64,000 bases of DNA from Coffea arabica (Eukaryota > Streptophyta > Magnoliopsida > Gentianales > Rubiaceae), in the NCBI RefSeq assembly GCF_036785885.1, contig NC_092329.1:15394449-15458448 (forward strand), written 5' to 3'. The position numbers and the translations under genes were made by a program. Of this stretch, positions 13,021 to 24,800 are shown one piece after another (within the stretch, counting starts at the first letter, position 1; each line of letters begins with the position of its first letter). The notes beneath the pieces were generated by a model, which made no database searches, was not told the DNA's origin, and was given only the letters and a program-made list of their open reading frames with translations.

Positions 13021-13539
13021 ACAATGTCAATGATAAATCCAACTGATCAGAGTTCTTCTGATCATCTTCATCGTCATCATCATCAAGACTATTTTCTAAT
13101 TCAATTTCATCGTCATCTTCAAGCAGATCATATAGTGCTTGTCGATCCTCAATTTTTTTTTAAGATGATGGTTTGGCTTTCTTGACTTCCATCTCATGAT
13201 CAGACATTTCCTGATCAACATCAGCATCATCAAGACTTTCTTCTATGTCACTTATATCATCATTTTCAACCAGATCATGTACTTCTTCTTGATCTCCATT
13301 TCTTGATTCAGATGACAATTTGGCTTTGTTGACCTCCATCACATGATTTGACATTTCCTGATCATCATCATCATCATCATGAGGGCTTTCCTCTGTTTCA
13401 TCAAGATAATCTTCAGGCAGATTTTGCATTTCTTGCTGAACATCATTATCTCTTTTTGCAGCTGATGATTCAACTTTCTTGGTTTCTTTGTAGTGTTGGA
13501 CAATGGAATCGACAGAAGGATGACCAAAGGCAAAGATAT

Positions 13540-16500
13540 TGTGAGAACTCGAATTTTACTTACTTTTATTTTATTTTATTGGTTTATTTAATTATTTATT
13601 CAGCCGTTTTCTACGAATAATTTATTTCAACCATTTTAAATCCATTTACATAGAACAATGCCTTATTTATATTTTTAAAACGTCTCGTTAGCAAATTTAA
13701 TTTTTCTGTGACTCGTTTAGTAAGGAATATCGAATACACATTTTTCGAGATAATATTCGATCTGAGAGTGCAATAATCTTAAAGAATTAAGAATGATCAA
13801 TAGTAGATTAAGAAAAGTTAATTGAAGGATTAGATGTGAGTGAGTTCAAATTAAGCTTTTACCGCACACGCGTCAATAGTTTTCCGAAAGTCGCGCCGGT
13901 ACGACTAATTGGAGATTTGAGGATTTGCTACTAGATTCATAAGAGTGAGTAATTACAATGTTAGAGAAATTACCTTGAAGGATTAGTGTATGAGTGTATC
14001 AAACAAAAGAGAAAGTGATAGTACGAAACCCTATTGAGGCACTATTGAGGGTTGACTTTTGCACCAACTTAAAGTAGCTTTTTTCATTCTTTCTCTCCAA
14101 GTTTCCAAACCATAACCACTCCCTCATCTCTCTCTCTCTCTCTCGGTCGGCCCTAAGGAGAAAGAAGGGAAAGAAAAACTCCATTCTTCTAGCTTCCATT
14201 TCATTTGCAAATCATCATCCAACTTCATAGATTCTTGGGATTTCATTCCATCTTGGAGAAAGAAGCAATCTTGTGGAGTTTCTTAGAGGAATTTTGGTGG
14301 AAAAATCTGGTTTTTATCTAGGTTTAAAGGGTAATCACTCTATCTCTTTAACCTTTCAAATTATAAGAAGATTAGTGGTTAGTTTCATGGGTTTGAAACC
14401 CTAACTACGTTTATAGGCTAGCGGACTTGAGGAACTTTATTTCTCGCTTTAAATTGTAGGTTAGCGGTCTTGACGAGAATTGTAGGTAGCTAACTTGAGG
14501 CATTAATGTTTGATTGTGGTTATTTATGTGATATATAGCTTGATTTTGGTTAGAAAGTTGGAAAAGTTGGGAAAGGCAAGCTGGCCGAAATTCTGTCCGT
14601 ATTGTTCTGTTTTCAATTCAAAATTTTGATACTTGGTTGGCTGTTAAATTGATGGATATATGTTGTATTATGTGTATAGAAAATGCCTTTCAAAAATCAT
14701 GTCGAATGGTCGCACAAAACTTGAGTTTTGGTTAAATTTGAATCTGAAAATTCACTAGCAGGATAACCGGACAGTGGTTTATTGTTTGAACATAACTCTT
14801 TGAGCAAAAGTCAAAATTGAGTGCCGTTAGCGACATTCAAAACTAGATATTCATAGCTTTCAAATGGTATAAGAATCCCCTGTTAGTTCGTTTTGAGCAA
14901 ACCGTGGCGACTCAGAAAAGTGAACTGTCCTGCTTTGCCAGTCTGTCCGAGAGAAACTGGGAAATTGCATATTGTGGCTTGATTTTGTTCCACTTGTGAA
15001 AAGATTTTCAAAATGATACCTTCTGATGAGTTGTAGCATATTGAACCTAGTTTCCAACGCCATAAATCATTATCAATTTGGATTTGTATAGAGTTAGATA
15101 TGATTTGATTTTGAAACTGCAACAAAGCTCAAAACTGGAAAATTTTCCTTTCCCTGCTGACCGAATGGTCAAGTCTATTTTGGGATGTTATACTTCGAAA
15201 ATTTTAGTGTCATTTACCCATAAATTACTCTTTAGATGTTTCTGGAATCTTGGTTTCAAAAATGGAACGAATTGGGGCTGATTTCGTTGGACAAAACTTC
15301 TGAAATAGAAAGAGAAATTGGGTTGGCAGATTAGCCTTGAAAAATTTCACAAAGTTTAGTCATTTCATCAACTGCCTTCCCGTGTAAGTTTTTGCCTTAA
15401 TTTTGATAGAGAAATATTTCATATATGGAAGTTTAAGTGTACCAAATTTGGTGTAATTTCAATACCAGTTCGATAACCAAATAATGCCCCAGAAATTGCT
15501 CTTCAAAACTGGAAATCCTCTAATCAGGTTGTGAAAATCAACCAAATTTAAACTGTTATATCTTGTTGCTCAAAACTCCGAATTTAGTTCTGCTTATTTT
15601 GTTTGAAACTTGGTTTGGAACTCTTATTGTGGTATAAATTTCAGAGGCTGATTCACTTTTTGTGAATTTTGCCGAATTTCCAAACATTGCTGAAAAACCA
15701 AGACTGGTTTGTCCTGTCTTCTTGAAACTGCAACTTTGAGCTGAAATTTGAATGCTTTCTAGTTGGAACCTTCAAAAAATGTCTTCTGAAAAGTTTTAGT
15801 ACTTTTAATTTAGTTTCCAACGGTATAAAGTTTTCCATTTTTAGAAGTACCAAACTCAAGATACGATTTTCCAAGTTTTGTCGCATAAAGAGGAAAATTT
15901 TCGATTTCGTAGAAAATGAGTTTTTAAGAACTTTTCACTTCCTTTCGATATTGATAGTCCATTTTAAACCCGATTTCATGGAGGATACAACTTTCCATCA
16001 TGATTTTAAATCCTCACTTTTAAATCTCGATTTTCAATAGAGTGAAGCTCTTCTAAGACATTGCCTTAAATTTTAAACGAGTGTACTTTCTTCTTTGAAT
16101 GTTAAGTGATATAGCGTATAAGTGAGTAATAGTTGGTCACTATTTCTTCAGGTGCTCAAGAGAGGTTTGAAGGGAATTCCGGAGCGGACATTAAAGACTT
16201 TACTTGTTCACTTACTTTTGATTTAGTGAGTGTCAAGTGCATGAACTGTTGCTAAATGCTTAAATTGTTCGTTATTAATTGAGTACTTTAGAATTGTCGA
16301 GACAAGCGTATACTTTATCGTACTCGTTCTCCTTTAAGTGAATTTATAATTGAATTATATGAAGTGAATATATAGTTGAATTGTATGAAGTGAAAATTAT
16401 ATTTATGTTTGGACTCAATGTCGATTGGAGTGAATCTCATCGACTTATACTTATAATAGTGGGGGACGCCCAAACTCATCGGCCAACCTTGCGACTCGAG

Positions 16501-17229
16501 CCGGCATGAGCTTGGTCGGGAAGCTTGGTGAGCCATGAGAAAATCATAAGTTTGATCTATTTGAGAGATCTCGCTTGACATACTCGAATAGTATCGCCTT
16601 ATATAAAAGAAGTGCGGGCCCGGATCAAGGGATGTAACGGTGAACGACAGTGTAAAATAAGTGGAGTTCTACGAACGTAATACTTACCCGGTTGACGGAG
16701 TGTCATCACGTGGAGGTATTGGATCGAGTCTCGGCAAAGCAAGTGGAATCTAACTCCTGAGAGATCCTGTATCCTTATTGAGTGTGTTTATTGTTAAATT
16801 TTGAATTACTTGAACTTTATTGTTTTACTTTCCGTATCAGTGTTATTGTTACTTGTCCTATGTGTTTGCATGTTTTCTTGGCCTCACTGAGCGTTCGCTC
16901 ACCCCATTAGTTTGTTTTTCTTAACAGGAGCTCGGATTGGAAAGAATTTTGGGGAAAGCCGACTTGATTACTTTTGATTAAGATCTTGGGATGTAATTGA
17001 CTAGTTAGCTTATAGTGGTTGTATTTTGGGAAAGTTGATATGCTTCTGAGAACTTGTGATGTAAGACTTGAAAGTTTGTTTAAAGAAGTGACCTTTCTTT
17101 ACTTCGATTTTTATTCTTTGGTTGTTTATCTTTAAGTTTAGATTTGACTTGCATCGAGTCCTGGCGAGAACTAGACAAGCGTTCCGCGGACATCCTTGGG
17201 TTCGTCTTAGGGAGAAGTGGGGTGTCACA
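13540..17229. mobile_element. Solo LTR of a second large-LTR family, unit A
   Basis: This 3690-bp block starts TGTGAGAACTCG and ends GGTGTCACA, the TG..CA ends of an LTR. It interrupts the MADS pseudogene between the codons for EACNI and FAFGHPS. The target duplication is GATAT at 13535-13539, and at the right AATAT (17230-17234), one base changed. Unit B keeps GATAT on both sides. I see no internal repetition and no gag or pol. Its right end resembles that of the 4542-13020 family (a run like CTTAGGGAGAAGTGGGGTGTCACA in design), so the two families may be related. Confidence 0.82.
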
Positions 17230-17391
17230 AATATTGCAAGCTTCATTCCTGGTGATCATGGCTACCTCTGCATCATATTTCTAGCCTAGTTCCATAGCCA
17301 TCCTGAACAGCCCTTTTTTCCTCTTACAAAACATAACTCGTTGCATGGCCTTGTCCTCAATTTTCTTAATTTCTATTCTTCTTTTTCCCAT

Positions 17392-19449
17392 ACTGAAGAT
17401 CAAAAATCAGTATTTCTTCTTTCTTGATAGATGTTAATTCAACAAGTACTAAGCACTATGTTGTACTTTCTTGAAACTTAGCCCAGAGGACTACCAGAAT
17501 TTCTTCAAGTTTCCTTCTATGGTAAGAATTGAAAGAAAGAGTGAAAATCAGATAAAGAAATCAACAGAATGACAATCCATCGCATATGCTTTTTTGCAGC
17601 TTCAGTCTGAACCGTCTAAAAATAGGTCGGTGCTGCTAACCGAATAACGGCTTTAACAACACAAATCAACTCCCAGACTTCTTCTCTCTTAAATGACGAC
17701 TTTTTAGTTACTCAAACAATTTTTTTTCGGGCTTTTCATGTTTTATAAAGTAATTATCTATATGTATATATGTGTGTGTATTGCATGAGAGGTTTTAGTG
17801 GAGGCCTCTTGGATGGCTTCCAAATCTCCGATACTTTTTTTTCTGGATTTTTCATTTATTTTAATACATAAATTCAATTAAAAAGTTTGAAATAGTGATT
17901 TACAACTAATTTTATGACAATTCAAATTTAAAATTTAAAAACTTTTTCACTTAAAATGAGGCCTTAATAAATCATTTATAATTTGTTTTTAGACTTTAAT
18001 CCCTTTTTCCTTCCATAATTAAAGAAAATAAATTTGGATAATTTGATTAGTCCCATAATAATATCATTCACCCCAATACAACTTTATCACTTTAGCCCAT
18101 TTTATTCTTTGATTAATAAAGATTGATTTGTCAAATCTAAGGAATAATATGATTAGTCTCATTTTTTAATTATGTACATAGAAATATTTTTAGCACTTTC
18201 CTTCTAGGTATATACATAAATTTGTCAAACATTCAGGTGACATATCCAATTATAACATTCTTTAACCATTTAAATTATTGCAACTAAATCAATTTTTTAG
18301 GCTTAAACTTATTCTATTGGGCGATTATTCCAACCAATGAAATAAACACTCTGACATACAATGTCATCTGGATAATTTTTGACTTGCATAAAACTCCATC
18401 TGGATAATTTCTCATATAACATGTATATCAAAACGTCCATATAAAATAAAATTTTTCTATGAATTTTAAATTAATAAAAGGGGCATTGAGATTGTTGTTT
18501 TTGGGAGCGTTTATCAAAAATTTTAAAACAAATATTTGTTTAAACAATTATCTTGGGTGGTCATCACAAAAAATAGCAGTATTTCACCAAAATTATACCC
18601 AATTACTTTTCCTTGACGACTATAATTCTAACTTTTTATTTGCAAAAAAAAAATACTTGAAAAGTGAGTTAACGAATCCCAAATAATAAAAGGAATAGAA
18701 GAATAGGAGTACAAGACTGGGAAGGGTAAAAGTGAGGTTATGAATCCTAAATAGTAAAAGGAGTATAGGGTTGGGGAGGTTGAAGTCAAGGGAATTGTAG
18801 TTGTGGGTTGGGATGAAACTATCAAAATGAGTGATTTATGTGGGTTAAATATATATAGTTTTACATGATTTTGGTTATCTTATCAATTTACCATCCACTA
18901 CAAAATTTTATTTATTTTTTCTCCCATATTCTTTGAGCAACAAAATAAGATATCATTGTAAAACACATAATAATAAATAAATAAATTTTTACCTAAAAAA
19001 TACATAGAAGAACCAATAGCGGTGAGTTTCAAATTTTGCACTCTACAAGAATCTCAAAATAATTTAAGTGTGAATGCAAGAAATAAATTAATACTCAATG
19101 AGCTAATTAAAATTTTGATGAAAGGAAGGGAGGAAGTACGATCAAATTTAACAAAAATTAAAGAATAGGAAAAGAACATTAAATATACCTTTGCGAAAAG
19201 TAGAATATAATTATTGTATTGGTAGCGATTTAAATTTACTTACTAATGAATTTGAATCTAAGTCTAATTTAATTAGCACTAAATAAGCAATCCCAATCTA
19301 TCCATTTAAAAGCCAATAATTAATAAGTTCAATTGGGTTACCCATTTGAAACTAATAAAATTGCATATCCATACTCATTTGTTGAATAACAAGTTGAAAA
19401 ATTGGACACTATTTATAACTATAAATGGGTGGAAAGAGTAGTAGAATAG
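17392..19449. other. Noncoding region upstream of the MADS pseudogene, unit A
   Basis: This would hold the promoter of the minus-strand MADS gene, whose ATG is at 17391. I cannot assign a TATA box with confidence. A short TA/TG repeat lies near 17760. No coding sequence is recognisable. The sequence from about 18456 onward could be the left part of the Helitron-like element that ends near 26217. Confidence 0.45.
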
Positions 19450-20110
19450 TGTACACACCAAAATTTTTTATCTTTATTTTTTATTTTTATTTTAAGTAAA
19501 ATCATTTTTGTTTGGTTGGTTTTTGTAGGAAAATGAAGAAAAAGAAAATGAAACTGAAAATGTAGTTTAAAAAAAAATAACTCACACGCGCACTTCATCT
19601 TTTGAAACAAAAAAACGAATGCAAAGCTGGAGCAAATTTTTGAAGTAGCAAAGTCGAATTTTTCTTCCCTTTCTTTTCCTCCTAGCATACTAGTACAAGG
19701 AGCCATCTTACCTCTTGCGGGAATCATCAAGAAACATCTAGAAAAGGCCATTAAATGGCCCAAAAGAAGCCAACAAAAAAGGAAGAAAGACATTTCTGGA
19801 TTAAGAGGGGAGGAAGTGAAACAAAAAACAGCAAAAAAAAAAAAAAGGGGGAGAGGAAAAGGGAAAGAAAAATCGAGAAAGAAAATAAAAAATTTCTAGA
19901 AAAACTTTACAGAAAAGGCTGATCATTCGGCCTGCTTGAACCCGATTTTCTCCTTCGATACTACTTCGTTGGATGAGCTTTTGATTTCTACACAATCTAC
20001 GAACTTAGTAGAAAAAGTTTTGTTTAGAACTTTTCTGGAAATAACGTCCAGAAACCCTTCAAATTTAGCCCTAAAGTTGCTGCTTCATCTTCGCGCAGTA
20101 CATGCTTGAA

Positions 20111-20254
20111 CAATGATGGAGCCAAGGGGGGGTAGATGGGGGCCATGGCCCCCCCTAAGTTTTAAAAATTTTAATTCATAATATGTAAATATGTGTGTAA
20201 AATAAAATTGGCCCCCCTAAATTTTTACAATTTTAGTTTATATTATGAGAGTTG

Positions 20255-20285
<31 letters not shown>

Positions 20286-20939
20286 TTAGTCATCGAGTGG
20301 ATATATTTCTTGCAACAATTGATTATCAATTGCAAGAGTTACATAGCAGGTTTAATGATCATACCATGGAATTGCTTGTTTTGAGCACTGCTTTAGATCC
20401 TAGAAATGGATTTATGCTGTTCAAAATTGATTATATTTGTAAACTTGTAGAGGAGTTCTATCCGAATGATTTTATGGAGCAAGAACTAGTACGTCTAAAA
20501 ATAGAACTTCAACATTTTGAGCTCGGCATTCCAAATCATCATGAATTGCAAGAATTATCTGGTATTCATGAGTTATGTCAAGACTTGGTGAAGATAAGAA
20601 AATCAGTGATATATCCTCTTATTGACAGATTGATTAGACTTGTTCTTACTCTTCCTATATCAACTGCAACTACAGAGCGGGCATTTTTAATTATGAAAAT
20701 AATCAAGACAAAACTCCGAAAACAAGATGGAAGATAATTTCTTGAATGATTGTCTAATTATATATATAAAAAAAAAGTTGCTAAAAAATTTAGCAGTGAT
20801 TCAATCATAGATGAATTTAGTTCTATAAAAGAGCATAAAACTCAATTTACTTGTAAGAAAATATGTTGAAATTTCAAAGTATGTTAACATAACCTTTATC
20901 TTTTTTCAATTGAAAATAGTTACATTTATGTTACATGGT

Positions 20940-20995
<56 letters not shown>

Positions 20996-21276
20996 CACAG
21001 GTGACATATTGGAGAGCATCTTCTCATAATGTGCAAATTGGATGGTTTGTGATGTTATAAAATATTTAATCAAAAGTTATTTTTTTGTTAGTTTTTGCTA
21101 TGACTGTACCGCATATTTATGGATAGACATACCTTTATAATTAAATTTAATATTTGATATTTTTAGATGTCATATATTTAAATAGAAGAAAATTATTTTG
21201 AACATAATATATTAAGATAATTTTATTAGGAAAAAATTATGGCCCTCCGAAAAAAAAAATTCTGGCTCCGTCACTG
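20111..21276 (+). mobile_element. hAT transposon deletion derivative, A only
   Basis: This 1166-bp element has terminal inverted repeats CAATGATGGAGCC at the left and GGCTCCGTCACTG at the right. It is flanked by a perfect 8-bp duplication TGCTTGAA (20103-20110 and 21277-21284). Unit B has the uninterrupted single TGCTTGAA at 48460-48467. The 8-bp duplication and CA.TG termini are hAT hallmarks. It holds the C-terminal part of a transposase and two TA microsatellites (20255-20282 and about 20943-20992). Confidence 0.92.
20297..20875 (+). pseudogene. hAT transposase C-terminal fragment
   Basis: The open frame 20297-20737 (146 residues) ends with LPISTATTERAF followed by a MKIIKTKLR-type stretch. 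This is the signature of the hAT C-terminal dimerisation domain in the plant TTF/ZMYM-type transposase group. A one-base shift near 20725 breaks the frame. In the next frame the homologous tail continues (MEDNFLNDCL and beyond) to about 20875. The N-terminal zinc finger and most of the RNase H-like catalytic region are missing, so the element cannot mobilise itself. Confidence 0.85.
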
Positions 21277-21688
21277 TGCTTGAAGCTGCAGCAAACCTCC
21301 TTCCATTCGTGTTTTTCTGGTTTCAATCTAGTCCTAAATCATCCTCAGGTATTTCCTCAACTTTTCTCTATTAGATTCGATGTTCATGCAAGAGATTATG
21401 GAGTGTTCATGAAAGTTTAAGTATATGGACTTTGAATCTTATTTTTACATGATTTATGATGTTTGGGGACCATATTTGATGATTTGCATGAGTTTATGAG
21501 ATTGAAAGGATCATGTGTATATCAAAATCTGACTTTAAATGCCCTTGGAAATTTTTTCCAGCGAGATTCCGACCATTTTGGCTGGAATTTTCCATATTCT
21601 AGTAGATCGACCCGCGAGAAACTTCATACCCACCAGAAACTTCATACTGATTTATTTCCTATTTATGTTCCTTTTATCTTGTTTTTGT

Positions 21689-23504
21689 CAGTGTTTTCAG
21701 AATCGGACCGGACCTGCCGGTTCAACCGGTTGGACCGCAAACCGGACAGGCCAACGGTCCGGTCTAGAGCTAAACCCGGAGAGTAGTCAAGAACCGCTGG
21801 AAACCGGATGATTCGGACGAACCGGAAAAACCCGCTTAGACCGTGAACCGACGGTTTTTGAAACTTTTCAAAATGAAATTCCAAATTGTAGCTGCCAAGA
21901 GTCGAACACCAAACCTTGTGTTTGTTATAAGAAGCCCTTACCACTGAGCCATAGGCAGCGGACAGGATTTTTTTGTGCAAATATCTACTTAACTTATTAA
22001 ATGAAAAACTAAAAACACCCTAAACCTAAGATACATCAAACTTATTTCTTTGTATATAAAACATATATAAATGCAAAGATAGTAATAATTGTTAGTATAT
22101 GTATATATATAATAAATTAGGTGTATTAAATGTGTTAGGACAACCGTTAAAAAAATCCTTTAATAAAATAGCTTTTTCAATTTATTTTTTAAATTTTTGT
22201 AGAAAATGTACGACAACGATTTAATATGTGTAGAATAAAAATAATCAAGAAATAAATTTGTGAAAAAATAAAAAATTAAAAAAAATGACAATCTAATTTG
22301 GTAACTAAATTGAATTGTTTAGATAAGTTATTGTTTTCAAAAATTTTAATTACATCAAAAACACTTGTGCTTTACATCACAAATATATTGTTGGTATATC
22401 TATGTTTGTTAATGTACTCCCATTGATTATTAATGTAATCCCCTTGATTTTTTAATTTGTGAAAATAAATAAAAATACTTAGACTTTTAATTTCAGTTAC
22501 AATCTCACAATAAAATAATGGTTGAAATGCAATAATAGATAGAAAGATTGAGTTGGGATATTCTTGCTCAATTGACATTGTAGACAAGTATTTAGGAAAA
22601 AAATTGATAAGTAATTATTATTTTTAAAAATATTTATAATTACACTGTACACATTCGTACTTTACATCATGACTCCTTGATTTTTTTTTTAATTTGTGTG
22701 AATAAACAAAATACTTAAAAATTTTAATTTCAATTACAATCTCAAAACAATATCGTAGGTAGTAACATTGAATAAGGATATTGTTACCTAACTGACTGGT
22801 AAATAAATATTAAATAAGGGAACATTGATAAATAATTGGGCGCTAATAACAATTTTCTAGTGGACAAAAAATGTGAATATGGAGAATTTTTTTCTTTCCA
22901 ATGAATATGGACTGAGTGAGAAAGTCAAATGGCCGAATTGAAAACACAAATTTGAAAAAAGTTAAGAAAGAATTATTTTTTTAACCCAAATTATTTAATG
23001 CTACAACCACTCACTTTTATCTCATTTTTTGTTTCTTATCAAGTTTGCATTTCTATTTTCGATTCTCTTGACTTCTTTCGAACTCCAAACTTTCTTTTTT
23101 AAATTGCAATTTCTAAATCCCAGAGGCATAAATTTAAAATTTAAGTTTACAATGTCAAATCCTCATAGACGTGAATTTTGTATAATTTCAAAATATTGTG
23201 ATATTTTTGGGATAGATTTAAGATTATTTTGGTAGATATAATTGAAATTGAAATGAAATTTATTTGTTTTAACTTATAATTTAAAAAATTTATTTTTGAA
23301 AATCCAAGTTATTCAAAAATAGTAAACTTTTCATCATATAAAGTTTTAAATTAGTCTATTGCATGTCTTATTTTGTGCATACATATATTTATATAAATTA
23401 TTTTTTAAAAAATTCATTGAACCGAGGTTGAACCGGTCCGACCGGTTGAACCTCGACCCTTTCACTTCACCGGTTCAATTGACGGTCCGGGTTTTAAAAC
23501 ATTG
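21689..23504. mobile_element. 1.8-kb non-autonomous hAT-like element, A only
   Basis: The left terminus CAGTGTTTTCAGAATCGG and the inverted right terminus CAATGTTTTAAAACCCGG form an imperfect terminal inverted repeat. The element is flanked by a perfect 8-bp duplication GTTTTTGT (21681-21688 and 23505-23512). Unit B carries the empty site, one GTTTTTGT at 48864-48871. Both ends are rich in ACCGGTT and GGTCCG motifs. No transposase is recognisable. It shares termini with the element at 10811-11363. Confidence 0.9.
21891..21959 (-). other. tRNA-like sequence with Pol III A and B boxes
   Basis: Read on the minus strand, this 69-nt stretch starts GCTGCC and ends GGCAGC, which could pair as an acceptor-like stem. 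It holds TGGCTCAGTGG (fits the A-box consensus) and GTTCGACTC (fits the B-box consensus). The T-arm does not fold into a normal five-pair stem with this end, so it is not a convincing functional tRNA. It is better read as a tRNA-derived or SINE-like segment inside the hAT-like element. Confidence 0.5.
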
Positions 23505-24189
23505 GTTTTTGTTTATTACGGTTTGATTCTTCAAATCCGTTTGGGCTGATGTTATTAAATGCTTGTGAGCCAGATTAGTTGGGCTTGTTTTTATTTTGCT
23601 TGGGTTTGTGCATGGGTTTTGATGTTCAAACCCAACGATTTATTAAGGCATAGTTTAGTAAAATAAGTTGGGTTGATCTGTTTTTTTAACAAAACAACTG
23701 CTTATATTTGTTGGTCCGAAGTAGGTTTAGCCTAAAACAAATAAAAAAGAAAGAAAAGGCCCAGGTTCTATTTTTGTTACGTGATCAGAAAATGATTTTG
23801 CAATTTAGCACCTGATCTTCTGAATATTTTTAGTGTAGCCCTAAAATTTGATTTTTGTACTTAGGTCGTAATTTAATTGCATTTTGTTCCCTAAACTTTA
23901 TTTTTTTCTTGATTTTGATCCTAATTTCTTTAAAAATTATAATTTGACCCTAAAAACTTTTTATTTTTTGCAATTGAGTCTCTAATGGTTTTGTTTTCTT
24001 AATTACAATTGTTTATCTTCTTTAAATTGTTAATCATGCTTCATTTAAATGCATCTAATTTATAAATTTTAGAGATTTTATACTTATGCATATTTCTTTA
24101 AAATAATAAAGTGAATTTGCTATATGTTTACATTTTTCTTTTAAATCGTTAATTAAATTGGTGCCTTGACCATTTTGTTGATTTTGGAG

Positions 24190-24198
24190 TATAAATAG
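24190..24198 (+). promoter_or_regulatory. TATA box of the third-family LTR, unit A
   Basis: TATAAATAG, preceded by TTGGAG, lies within the LTR, followed by a CT-rich leader. The copy in B is at 49547-49555. This is the likely U3/R promoter of the element. Confidence 0.55.
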
Positions 24199-24699
24199 AG
24201 CAAACTCTACTTCATTTAGCCACTATTTCACGGGAGGTACCCTCTGTTATTCTTTAAACTCCCTTTATGCTCCTATGTGTTTCCTATGTGTTTTTATGTT
24301 TGTGATTGCATGCTTTATGTGCTTTTTCTTTTATTTACTTATTTTATTCATTTTAAGGTTTCATTTATTTTATTTAACTTTGATATTTGTTTGGAAGGCA
24401 TTTAAATGCCAAATTGTAATAGATAGGTTATATTCTCTTGTGCAAGAAATGTAATTAATTAGATAAATGTAGTAGATAAGTTTATTATTATCTTATATTC
24501 CCTTTTTTAGATTGTAATTAGAACTCTCAATGTAATAGTTAGGTTTATTGCTTGCATATTTGTGTGTTTATGTGCTTGCATGTTTACTTGCTTTTTTCTA
24601 AGATTTTGCATCTAGATATCGTGCCTATGTGCTCTATATGTTTATTTGCTTTAATTATATTCTATATGTTTTATTTATTTATGATGAATGTATGATGTC

Positions 24700-24800
24700 A
24701 CCACACTAGTTCAACGCTAGTTGTGGTTTTTTCTCCCCGATTTTCACTAGTCCAACGCTAGTGAAAACTTGTAGAAATGGGTTAGTCCAATGCTAGACCC
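24700..24800. repeat. Three successive hairpins sharing a CTAG..CAACGCTAG core
   Basis: Three palindromes occur in a row: 24700-24727 (arms ACCAcACTAG / CTAGTTGTGGT), 24741-24767 (perfect arms TTTTCACTAG / CTAGTGAAAA) and 24779-24800 (arms GGGTTAG / CTAGACCC). Each has a loop like TCCAACG or TCCAATG. The arms differ while the loop and CTAG core are kept. They are conserved in B at 50020-50120. Confidence 0.7.

Larger units (their letters stand above)
4250..17391 (-). pseudogene. Type I (M-alpha-like) MADS-box pseudogene split by two LTR insertions, unit A
   Basis: The ATG is at 17391. Segment 1 (17391-17230) encodes a MADS domain opening MGKRRIEIKKIEDK and ending EACNI, with an in-frame TAG at 17281-17283 where the core should continue. 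Segment 2 (13539-13021) continues directly with a FAFGHPSVDSIVQHY motif, typical of M-alpha proteins, then a long Asp/Glu-rich region with an Asp run coded by a GAT repeat. A TAA lies near 13160, and a one-base shift continues the acidic stretch. Segment 3 (4541-4250) carries the tail, about 95 residues to a stop at 4250. Across the second insertion the frame joins as DLSLTLSLPL, an LxLxL pattern like an EAR repression motif. The MADS-box stop is shared with B, so the gene was dead before the duplication. Confidence 0.85.

Noticed and set aside
13348..13620. His-rich + strand frame (HHHHHH)
   Set aside because: It is the antisense of the Asp run in the MADS acidic region.
14860..15886. Overlapping short frames in the second-family solo LTR, conserved at 43201-44227
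   Set aside because: Both strands and several frames are equally open and none is extended. They are chance frames in LTR DNA copied by duplication.
19419..19995. Hydrophobic minus-strand frames near the third LTR start
   Set aside because: Composition reflects purine/pyrimidine-rich DNA, and they straddle the LTR boundary at 19450, so they cannot be an old gene.
21891..21959. Functional tRNA gene
   Set aside because: Box motifs are present, but the T-arm and acceptor stem cannot both form with normal lengths, and it lies inside a transposon.
24706..24800. CRISPR-like or tandem repeat array
   Set aside because: The repeats are palindromes with different arms and no spacers, in plant LTR DNA, so the hairpin cluster description fits and CRISPR does not.
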